Shown: positions 1 through 5,017, numbered from the stretch's first letter. The stretch is 5,969 nucleotides of DNA from a bacterium (GCA_027063755.1 JAMORD010000122.1:1-5969), one strand, 5' to 3'. Translations and numbers: made by a program. The notes: generated from the sequence alone by a model not told the origin.

Positions 1-323
1 AGGTTGGAGATATTGTTAAACTCAAAGAAGGTGGCGGGGGCAAGGTGATGACCCGCAACATATTTACCAATATGGTTTATATACACACAGAGGATGGGGG
101 CCAAGCGTGGATAGACCTTGAAGATGTATCAGAGGTATGGCGTAAAGGACAGCTTGTGTTTTCTTATGAAGAGGCTATCAAAGGGAGATCTATATCAGAG
201 GATACCACAACTAAAGAAGTTAGTGAAAATATACATAACAGTCAAACGACGGAAGGGAAGGTAACTCAAGAAGGGCGTTTAGAAGATGGCGAAAACGAAA
301 ATGGTGCGGAAGGCGGGATTTGA
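1..323 (+). CDS. Partial hypothetical protein, 3' part (possible DUF2158/YodC-like segment)
   Basis: The reading frame is open from the left edge (first full codon at base 3) to a TGA at 321-323, so about 106 residues are visible and the start lies outside the window. A GTG at 45 could serve as a start, but the preceding in-frame residues (GDIVKLKEGG) look like real protein, so I treat the gene as 5'-partial. That stretch followed by VMT weakly recalls the small DUF2158/YodC family; this is resemblance by eye only. The middle part (WIDLEDVSEVW) looks folded. The last 45 or so residues are polar and rich in E, G, N and T, probably disordered. The final codons run into the 3' end of the convergent tRNA-Leu gene. 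No function is assigned. Confidence 0.5.
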   Translation, partial: VGDIVKLKEGGGGKVMTRNIFTNMVYIHTEDGGQAWIDLEDVSEVWRKGQLVFSYEEAIKGRSISEDTTTKEVSENIHNSQTTEGKVTQEGRLEDGENENGAEGGI

Positions 324-390
324 ACCCGCACGGGCTTTTAGGCCCACTGGATCCTGAGTCCAGCGCGTCTTCCAGTTCCGCCACTTCCGC
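302..390 (-). tRNA. tRNA-Leu (anticodon CAG), CCA encoded
   Basis: Read on the minus strand this folds as a class II tRNA of 89 nt. The acceptor stem is GCGGAAG/CTTCCGC with discriminator A and an encoded CCA (302-304 on the plus strand). The D-arm contains GCG…CGC, and the anticodon stem is CTGGA/TCCAG around the loop CTCAGGA. There is a long variable arm (GGGC…GCCC), and the T-arm is GCGGG-TTCAAAT-CCCGC. The anticodon CAG (plus-strand bases 354-356) reads CUG leucine codons. The long variable arm and A73 agree with leucine identity. The gene has its own consensus-like promoter just upstream. It converges on the partial gene at 1-323, with which it overlaps by 22 nt at its 3' end. Confidence 0.97.
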
Positions 391-400
391 ACCATTGCAT

Positions 401-409
401 TGATATAAT
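401..409 (+). promoter_or_regulatory. Putative extended −10 promoter of sepF-smpB
   Basis: On the plus strand TGATATAAT at 401-409 is a perfect −10 hexamer (404-409) preceded by the TGn extension. The predicted start near 416 gives a leader of about 30 nt for sepF. No good −35 box lies 17 bp upstream, since that position falls inside the tRNA acceptor stem; extended −10 promoters can do without one. The hexamer overlaps the minus-strand −10 box of the tRNA promoter, offset by one base. Confidence 0.55.
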
Positions 410-433
410 ACTAAAGAAGCAAATAAATGTCAA
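405..433 (-). promoter_or_regulatory. Promoter of tRNA-Leu
   Basis: On the minus strand there is a perfect −35 box TTGACA (428-433), a 17-bp spacer and a −10 box TATTAT (405-410). Transcription would begin near 397-399, just 5' of the mature tRNA end at 390. This is a near-ideal housekeeping sigma promoter. The −35 box touches the start of the sepF ribosome binding region, so the tRNA promoter occupies almost the whole intergenic gap. Confidence 0.8.
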
Positions 434-445
434 GGGGTGAAGGGT

Positions 446-907
446 ATGGGCTTTTTTGACTTTATTAAAAGTTGGCTGCAGACAGATTATTACGATGAAG
501 AGGAAGAGCAGGAAGTAGAAGAGGAAGAGTATGAAGAAGAATACGAGGGCCATGAAACGGGCTCCTACACTGAGACCTATACAACAGATTACTCTTCTCT
601 TAGCGATAAGACAGTATTTATCTACAGGGCCCAGGTATTTGAAGATGTGCGCTATATTAAGCCTGTTATGAAGAGAGATGTTCCCGTTGTAGTTGATTTA
701 TCTGAAGTGATGGAAAAAGACGATAGGAGGCGATTCCTTGACTTTGCGTGGGGTATGGCCAAAGCAGGTGGTGGTCGTATTAAGGTACTTGATACCAAAG
801 ACCTTATGTATGCCATAGTACTACCATCAGAACATTGGGGACTTGTTGATGAGGTGTCTCCTTCATTTTCTGAACCAGAAGATGTAGAAGAAGGAGCTGA
901 GGAATAA
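446..907 (+). CDS. sepF: Cell division protein SepF
   Basis: This 153-residue protein has the SepF layout. Residues 1-12 (MGFFDFIKSWLQ) form a short amphipathic membrane-targeting helix. Residues 14-50 are a strongly acidic, tyrosine-containing linker, and residues 56-130 match the SepF/DUF552 core (PVVVDLSEV, then DFAWGMAKAGGGRI where Bacillus has DFLSGTVYAIGGDI). A second acidic tail closes the protein. SepF tethers FtsZ to the membrane, polymerises into rings and supports septum formation. I chose ATG 446 because AGGGGTG (433-439) sits 6 nt upstream; a GTG at 437 would overlap that site. In many Bacillota sepF lies in the ylm cluster near divIVA; here its neighbour is smpB, 1 nt downstream, which suggests coupled translation. 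The family call is by recognition and the core is somewhat divergent. Confidence 0.85.
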   Translation: MGFFDFIKSWLQTDYYDEEEEQEVEEEEYEEEYEGHETGSYTETYTTDYSSLSDKTVFIYRAQVFEDVRYIKPVMKRDVPVVVDLSEVMEKDDRRRFLDFAWGMAKAGGGRIKVLDTKDLMYAIVLPSEHWGLVDEVSPSFSEPEDVEEGAEE

Positions 908-908
908 G

Positions 909-1361
909 GTGCGGATTGTTGCAAGAAATAAAAAGGCCAGACACAACTATGAGATACTGGAAGAATATGAAGCAGGTATTGTGCTGAAAGGTAGTGAAGT
1001 AAAATCGGTTAGGGCTGGTAAGGTATCTATTGTTGAGTCCTTTGCCCGTGTAGAAGGAGGGGAGCTGTGGCTGGAAAATATGTATATAGCCCCTTATGAC
1101 AACGCTGCAGGTGTGTTTGGTCATGAGCCCAGAAGGAAGAGAAAACTTCTTATGCATAAGAAGGAGATAAAGAGGCTTGCCGGTAAACTGACTCAGAAAG
1201 GCCTTACCCTAATACCCCTTGAGGTATATATAAACGATAGAGGGTTTGTCAAGGTGAAACTTGGACTTGCCCGTGGTAAGAAGAAATACGATAAAAGAGA
1301 AGCTATTAAAGAAAGAGATATTCGCAGGAAAATAGCTGCGGAGCTAAAAAATTACAGGTAG
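909..1361 (+). CDS. smpB: SsrA-binding protein SmpB
   Basis: SmpB binds the tRNA-like domain of tmRNA and delivers it to ribosomes stalled on broken mRNAs for trans-translation. The 150-residue product has the usual length and hallmarks: NKKARHNYEI near the N-terminus, GIVLKGSEVKSVR (about 23-35), HEPRRKRKLLMHKKEI (about 72-87), then KVKLGLARGKKKYDKRE. The basic C-terminal tail (about 120-150) is the part that enters the empty mRNA channel. The start is GTG, 1 nt after the sepF stop, with GAGGA at 899-903 inside the end of sepF as ribosome binding site. Its RNA partner ssrA begins 51 nt downstream, which strengthens both calls. Confidence 0.98.
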   Translation: MRIVARNKKARHNYEILEEYEAGIVLKGSEVKSVRAGKVSIVESFARVEGGELWLENMYIAPYDNAAGVFGHEPRRKRKLLMHKKEIKRLAGKLTQKGLTLIPLEVYINDRGFVKVKLGLARGKKKYDKREAIKERDIRRKIAAELKNYR

Positions 1362-1391
1362 CGAATATATGTTATAATTGTAATCGCTTTC

Positions 1392-1400
1392 TGGTATAAA
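1392..1400 (+). promoter_or_regulatory. Putative ssrA promoter, extended −10
   Basis: TGGTATAAA at 1392-1400 is a TGn-extended −10 box (hexamer TATAAA 1395-1400) ending 12 nt before the mature tmRNA 5' end at 1413. A TTATAA at 1372-1377 stands at 17-bp spacing but matches the −35 consensus poorly. A second −10-like TATAAT lies at 1373-1378, without a convincing −35. Either would let ssrA be transcribed independently of smpB. Confidence 0.45.
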
Positions 1401-1412
1401 AAACTGAAAGAT

Positions 1413-1762
1413 GGGGGCGACTGGTTTCGACGGGGAGTCGGGCCGGTACGCTGCAGGCCGGGTTGGTCGCCACCCCGTTAAAAAGGTGACACACAAAATA
1501 AATGCCGATTACGATTACGCACTTGCTGCCTAATTAATTGAGGCAGCCGCCCCCCGGTGCTCGCCACCGGCATCGGGTACGGCGTCAAACAGGTGGCAAG
1601 GTCTTTATGGTCGCCCCGCCATAAAGACCTACATATTGGGGCTTGGTCCTACCATGGGTGCCTGTGCCCTAAGGTAGGGCGACAACCAAACACAGGCTAA
1701 GCCTGTAGATGCGTACCGGGGAGGCTTCTCGGACGCGGGTTCGAGTCCCGCCGCCTCCACCA
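1413..1762 (+). ncRNA. ssrA: tmRNA (transfer-messenger RNA), tag ADYDYALAA
   Basis: tmRNA rescues stalled ribosomes and tags the unfinished protein for proteolysis. The 350-nt one-piece gene opens with GGGGGCGACTGGTTTCGACG and closes with a T-arm (GCGGG-TTCGAGT-CCCGC), the acceptor strand CGCCTCC and ACCA. Helix 2 is visible: 1445-1458 pairs with 1701-1707 and 1711-1717, with a GAT bulge. The first pseudoknot is at 1459-1490 (CGGG/CCCG and GTCGCC/GGTGAC). The resume codon is GCC at 1504, preceded by TAAAT as expected from the usual UA at −5/−4. The tag reads ADYDYALAA and then TAA at 1531-1533. Two further pseudoknots are clear. In one, 1600-1610 pairs with 1619-1629 and the loop 1613-1617 with 1638-1642. 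In the other, 1648-1653 pairs with 1673-1678 and the loop 1660-1666 with 1691-1697. No terminator follows; the next gene starts 12 nt on. Confidence 0.98.
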
Positions 1763-1774
1763 ACTTTTTAGGCT

Positions 1775-2536
1775 ATGGAAAGAATATACATACTGGATTC
1801 AGGTATAGGTGGATTGGCTCTACTAAGAGATTTGTGTTTTTTGGAGGCAAATGCCTCTATTTTTTTTGTTGCCGATGCAAAATATTTTCCATACGGTGAG
1901 AAGTCACAAGAAACTCTTTCTAATATATTTGATTTTCATGTGGCTGCTGCAAAACTCCTTGGCTTTGAAAAAGTTGTTGTTGCTTGTAATACCATGTCTA
2001 CAGTAGTTATGGAGGAAAAATATAAAATACCCGTATGGCATCTATTCCAAGGATGGGGAGAGCATTTATCTATGTATAATCGTCCCCTTGTGTTGGCCAC
2101 TAGTCGTACAATAGATAGTGGTATATATCAGAGACTTACCCATGGTATGGGGATATATAGTAAGGCTACACACCTTATCAGTGCCATTCAGCATGGCGAT
2201 GTGGGCACAATTAACAGTTGTCTACACGATATACGCAATGTGGCTATACGGGAAGGGGTTGATGCCATAGTGCTTGGGTGTACACACCTGTCATTTATAA
2301 GGGAGATGTTTTATCAGACAATGCCACCTAATGTGGAGATAGAAGACCCCTTATGGCATATGGCCCGAAGGATATTTGCCACTACAGGAGCAGGGCAAGT
2401 TATACTGGAAGGCGTGGGTAGCACCGACCCTGTGTATAATCCGATAGATGCTGTGAGGTCTATCCCCGGAAGTGAGGTGATTAGAGGGTGCAAGCGTTCC
2501 AAAACGGGCCTTATTCAGGGTATATGGCTATTTTAG
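1775..2536 (+). CDS. Glutamate racemase-like protein (Asp/Glu racemase superfamily)
   Basis: Glutamate racemase (MurI/RacE) makes D-glutamate for peptidoglycan by a two-cysteine mechanism. This 253-residue protein keeps the signatures: LDSGIGGL (D8, S9), DAKYFPYGEKS (about 34-44), VVACNTMS with C71 and VLGCTHLS with C169 and H171, so both catalytic cysteines are present. It departs from typical MurI after each motif (CNTMS for CNTAT/CNTAS, GCTHLS for GCTHYP, EDPLWHM in place of the usual D-S-G-like segment), and the C-terminal 50 residues do not resemble the family. It may be a second racemase or one with altered specificity. An in-frame stop at 1769-1771 makes ATG 1775 the first possible start, yet no ribosome binding site precedes it. 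The 3' end overlaps the next gene by 49 nt. Confidence 0.8.
   Translation: MERIYILDSGIGGLALLRDLCFLEANASIFFVADAKYFPYGEKSQETLSNIFDFHVAAAKLLGFEKVVVACNTMSTVVMEEKYKIPVWHLFQGWGEHLSMYNRPLVLATSRTIDSGIYQRLTHGMGIYSKATHLISAIQHGDVGTINSCLHDIRNVAIREGVDAIVLGCTHLSFIREMFYQTMPPNVEIEDPLWHMARRIFATTGAGQVILEGVGSTDPVYNPIDAVRSIPGSEVIRGCKRSKTGLIQGIWLF
2474..2481 (+). promoter_or_regulatory. Ribosome binding site fixing the GTG start at 2488
   Basis: GAGGTGAT is an eight-base match to the anti-Shine-Dalgarno complement and lies 6 nt before GTG 2488, inside the coding end of the racemase-like gene. It favours GTG 2488 over ATG 2524, which has only a weak CAGGG close by. Confidence 0.65.
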
Positions 2537-3081
2537 CTGTAGCAATAGTTATTTCTCTTATATATGCATATCTCACTAAGGGTAAGCAGGCTGTGTTTTC
2601 CACTATAGCTGGCACCATGCTGGCTGTTGGTTTGGGATTGTTTACATCTCATATAGCATATATTGTGTTAAATATGCCTATGCATATAGCCAAAAAATAT
2701 CTCTTTTATCCTATTGGGTTTGTTCCACAGGGATATTTATTGGGGCATCTTGTATTTGGCATGGTGTTTGCCTTTTTACTATCTCTAATAGAACCTTCTG
2801 ATGGTGAAATAGTTGCTCTTACTATTATGCTTCAAGTGGCAGCCATATTTCCACCTCCATACAGTTATGTTGTTGGACTTCTCTTGCTTGTGATGTTTTG
2901 GTCCAAATCTATGTGGTATCGCATAGGAGGTTGTGTTGTCTTTTCTGTAGCACTTGTGCTGTATAATGTTAAATGGGCTCCACTAATGGGGCTACCATAT
3001 AAGATTGCCTTAGGAGGTAGTATATTGGCCTGTTTACTTGCACTGCTTGTAGTGTATAGAGGTGAGACGAATGAATTTTAA
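2488..3081 (+). CDS. Uncharacterised multispanning membrane protein
   Basis: The 197-residue product is almost wholly hydrophobic. Candidate membrane segments are at about residues 13-29, 36-61, 83-101, 107-122, 124-138, 145-161 and 172-190, giving six or seven spans with very short loops. There are charged groups at 31-33 (KGK) and an acidic loop IEPSDGE at about 101-107 between spans 3 and 4. I recognise no family and see no transporter or enzyme motif. The gene begins within the racemase-like gene (49-nt overlap) and its end overlaps the DUF4446 gene by 11 nt, so the three are probably translated together. Followed by DUF4446, M23 and bactofilin genes, it is a candidate membrane component of an envelope module; that role is inferred from position only. 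Confidence 0.8.
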   Translation: MQAFQNGPYSGYMAILAVAIVISLIYAYLTKGKQAVFSTIAGTMLAVGLGLFTSHIAYIVLNMPMHIAKKYLFYPIGFVPQGYLLGHLVFGMVFAFLLSLIEPSDGEIVALTIMLQVAAIFPPPYSYVVGLLLLVMFWSKSMWYRIGGCVVFSVALVLYNVKWAPLMGLPYKIALGGSILACLLALLVVYRGETNEF

Positions 3082-3505
3082 TGTGTGGTATGCCATATCG
3101 GCTATTGCTGTTATGTTGCTTATTTTGACTTTTTTCAATGTCTATATGTTTCTCAAATGGAGACAGTGGGGTAAACCTGGTCATGTTATAGAGGTGTTAG
3201 AAAACCTCACAGAAGATGTAGAGGCTCTACGAGAGGATGTTGATGAATTGAAAGAGCAGATAGCCCTTATCCCAGGTAGATGGCGTGTTGCCCGCTATGA
3301 TGCTATCCCGGAAGAGAAAGGCAAGAAAAGTTCCACTCTTGCTGTTATCAATGAGCATGGTGATGGCTGGGTTATTACTTCGCTTACCATGACAGGTGCT
3401 TCTCGTGTCTACATCAAGAATGTAAGGGGGTGGAGATGTGAGGAACCGTTCTCATTTAGTCCCGAAGAAGAACTTGCTATTGAAAGCATCAAGAAGGAGA
3501 TATAG
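3071..3505 (+). CDS. DUF4446 family membrane-anchored protein
   Basis: The 144-residue protein has one N-terminal membrane span (about 6-28), a heptad-like acidic coiled coil (about 38-63, VIEVLENLTEDVEALREDVDELKEQI), and a C-terminal domain. The domain matches the DUF4446 pattern as I remember it: VARYDAI, then a serine-containing strand (STLAVINEHGDGWVITSL), then RVYIKNVRGW, ending in SPEEELAIESIKK. The family has no established function; in clostridial genomes it often lies near M23 peptidase, bactofilin or chromosome-partition genes. I chose ATG 3071 because AGAGGTGA (3058-3065) ends 5 nt upstream; GTG 3062 lies within that site. The gene overlaps the preceding one by 11 nt and the following one by up to 68 nt. 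Confidence 0.85.
   Translation: MNFNVWYAISAIAVMLLILTFFNVYMFLKWRQWGKPGHVIEVLENLTEDVEALREDVDELKEQIALIPGRWRVARYDAIPEEKGKKSSTLAVINEHGDGWVITSLTMTGASRVYIKNVRGWRCEEPFSFSPEEELAIESIKKEI
3424..3432 (+). promoter_or_regulatory. Ribosome binding site supporting GTG 3438 for the M23 gene
   Basis: AAGGGGGTG differs by one base from AAGGAGGTG and ends 5 nt before GTG 3438. It lies inside the DUF4446 coding sequence. No other in-frame start of the M23 gene has comparable spacing: ATG 3570 directly abuts its GGAGGT, and ATG 3543 and TTG 3480 have no clear site. Confidence 0.5.
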
Positions 3506-4547
3506 GCCCAGTAGAAGGGCTGTAGATATTCATTATTCTTTTATGGTTTCAAGTAATAGACATGGAGGTATGATCAATGTCTCTATCGGTAGATGGCAAG
3601 TAAAATTGCTTGCTGTTGTGCTTATGGTATTCTTTGCCACATTTGCCTTAATGTCTGCTCAGTTATGGGCCTACACACAGATGAAGATTGTGGCGGTAAG
3701 AGATGCTAAACTTGTATATGCCTTTCAGGCGTATGATGAGGCCCGTAGTAAAGAAATTTCCTCTTTGGTGACCAAGACCAATGAACTGCAGTATAAACTT
3801 GACAAATTACTTGCCGGTATCAATGAAATTAATAGTGTACTTGTTTCTACTGGCAAAGAGCTTAAAGGGGTTAAAGGCGCATCAGAGCTTGGTGTGGCGG
3901 CGGCTTCAGACTTATCGTTCGCTTTCACGGCAACTGCATCAGATTCTACAGCATCTACAAGCACCTTGTCACCGGCATTTGCCTTGTCTTCATCTGTTGA
4001 ACCATACTCTGAATATGGTGTAACCAATCAGATGGATGAGTTGAAAGATGCAGACCTTGTGCTTGAGCATATCTCCAACACATTGGTTCGCCTTGGTGCT
4101 GTAAGCAGCGAGATATCCAGCGACGCCAGTAAATATGTTTCCCTTATGGATCATGTACCCACTTTGTGGCCTGCCCATGGTAGATTTACTGCAGGCTTCG
4201 GATGGCGTAGAGATCCTGTTGTTCCCGGTCGTTGGGAGTTTCATAAGGGTATAGATATTGCTAACTCTTGGGGCACTCCTGTATATGCTGCTGCATCTGG
4301 TAAGGTTGTGTGGACAGGTTGGAATGGTGGATATGGAAAGTCTATTATTATAGACCATGGCAACGGTATAAAAACTATATATGCTCACCTGGAGAAGATA
4401 GAGGTCAAGATAGGTCAGGAAGTCAAGAAAGGACAAGAGATTGCCAAGATGGGGTCTACTGGTAGGAGTACAGGTCCCCATCTGCACTTTGAGGTTCATG
4501 TTAATGGTGTGGCTGTAGATCCTCTGAGATATCTCAGCAGAAAGTAG
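3438..4547 (+). CDS. Membrane-anchored M23 (LytM-type) peptidoglycan endopeptidase
   Basis: M23 enzymes are zinc metallopeptidases that cut peptide cross-links in peptidoglycan. The 369-residue product begins with a basic cytoplasmic stretch, has one membrane span (about 55-78), an extracellular coiled coil (about 88-140), an A/S/T-rich linker (about 145-190), a second short helix, and the LytM domain from about 245. Zinc ligands H269, D273 (HKGID) and H350, and catalytic histidines H317 (YAHL) and H348 (HLHF), are all present, so it should be active. The closing VDPLRYL is also typical. The start is uncertain. GTG 3438 has the best ribosome binding site but puts 68 nt inside the DUF4446 gene; TTG 3480, ATG 3543 and ATG 3570 are alternatives. 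HYSFMV before ATG 3543 resembles the start region of related proteins, which favours an upstream start. The bactofilin gene follows closely. Confidence 0.92.
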   Translation: MRNRSHLVPKKNLLLKASRRRYRPSRRAVDIHYSFMVSSNRHGGMINVSIGRWQVKLLAVVLMVFFATFALMSAQLWAYTQMKIVAVRDAKLVYAFQAYDEARSKEISSLVTKTNELQYKLDKLLAGINEINSVLVSTGKELKGVKGASELGVAAASDLSFAFTATASDSTASTSTLSPAFALSSSVEPYSEYGVTNQMDELKDADLVLEHISNTLVRLGAVSSEISSDASKYVSLMDHVPTLWPAHGRFTAGFGWRRDPVVPGRWEFHKGIDIANSWGTPVYAAASGKVVWTGWNGGYGKSIIIDHGNGIKTIYAHLEKIEVKIGQEVKKGQEIAKMGSTGRSTGPHLHFEVHVNGVAVDPLRYLSRK

Positions 4548-4552
4548 GAGGG
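4546..4552 (+). promoter_or_regulatory. Ribosome binding site of the bactofilin gene
   Basis: AGGAGGG overlaps the TAG stop of the M23 gene. Three consecutive ATG codons follow at 4553, 4556 and 4559; spacing (0, 3 and 6 nt) favours the third. Confidence 0.7.
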
Positions 4553-4558
4553 ATGATG

Positions 4559-4972
4559 ATGTTTGGCAGAAAGAGAAGGGTTAGCACCGATATTGGACTC
4601 TATGTAGGAGCTCATACTACGGTAGAGGGGAAAGTGTTTTCTACAAAGGGTGCTATTAATATAGCTGGTTCATTTAATGGTGATATTGTATCTCAAGATT
4701 TGGTTATTGTTTCAGAAGAGGGTAAAGTACAGGGTACTATAAAGGCCAAAGACCTTCATGTATTTGGTAAGGTCAATGGTATCGTAGATGTGGAGAATGA
4801 ACTTGTGATAGGCATGAGTGGTCTTGTTGAAGGAGAGACCTCTTATGGTAGTCTTCATGTGGAAGAAGGTGGTCAGATAAGAGGTAAGATGTCTCCTCGC
4901 GGAAAAGTTTCAGATAGTGGTGATAAGCCTAAATCATCTAAAAAAGATACTCCTAAAAATAATAAAAAATAA
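4559..4972 (+). CDS. Bactofilin (polymer-forming cytoskeletal protein)
   Basis: Bactofilins (DUF583) polymerise without nucleotide into filaments, often at the membrane, and position cell-wall enzymes. This 137-residue protein has a short basic head (MFGRKRRVS) and a core of about 90 residues with the repeating G-x-I/V β-helix pattern: GLYVGAHTTVEGKVF, GAINIAGSFNGDI, GKVQGTIKAKDLHVFGKVNGIV and GLVEGETSYGSLHVEEGGQIRG. A lysine-rich disordered tail follows (about 112-137). It lies directly after the M23 endopeptidase; bactofilin-M23 pairs that shape the wall are established in other bacteria (for example CcmA with Csd1 in Helicobacter), so a functional link is likely. It is the last gene before a strong terminator. 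The start is one of three tandem ATGs; the third has the best spacing. Confidence 0.95.
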   Translation: MFGRKRRVSTDIGLYVGAHTTVEGKVFSTKGAINIAGSFNGDIVSQDLVIVSEEGKVQGTIKAKDLHVFGKVNGIVDVENELVIGMSGLVEGETSYGSLHVEEGGQIRGKMSPRGKVSDSGDKPKSSKKDTPKNNKK

Positions 4973-4973
4973 A

Positions 4974-5000
4974 GGGAGCCGTAAGGCTCCCTTCTCTTTT
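4974..5000 (+). terminator. Strong, probably bidirectional rho-independent terminator
   Basis: A perfect 7-bp stem GGGAGCC/GGCTCCC (4974-4980 and 4985-4991) with a GTAA loop is followed by TTCTCTTTT on the plus strand. On the opposite strand the A-rich run before the stem (about 4961-4973) supplies a U-rich tract. It sits between convergent genes, bactofilin (+) and fchA (−), and can serve both. Confidence 0.9.
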
Positions 5001-5017
5001 ATGCTTCTGCGTTACTT

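Noticed and set aside
302-390. tRNA-Leu and tmRNA as integration sites for a mobile element
   Set aside because: tRNA and ssrA genes are common integration targets, but no integrase gene and no duplicated 3' end of either gene is visible in the window.
338-553. Minus-strand frame crossing tRNA-Leu and the sepF start
   Set aside because: Its hydrophobic product comes from the complement of the acidic SepF linker codons, and part of it is tRNA sequence.
652-1157. Open frames antisense to sepF and smpB
   Set aside because: They lie opposite well-supported genes, lack ribosome binding sites and give low-complexity or unfamiliar products; they are shadows.
1373-1378. TATAAT as the main ssrA −10 box
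   Set aside because: It would place the start about 30 nt before the mature 5' end and has no convincing −35; the extended −10 at 1392-1400 fits better, though a second promoter cannot be excluded.
1600-1629. 11-bp hairpin that could be read as a terminator
   Set aside because: It is inside tmRNA, is followed by no T-run, and its loop pairs with 1638-1642 as a tmRNA pseudoknot.
3725-4499. Several open frames in other phases across the M23 gene
   Set aside because: The M23 frame carries all catalytic motifs; the others arise from the A/S/T-rich linker and have no support.
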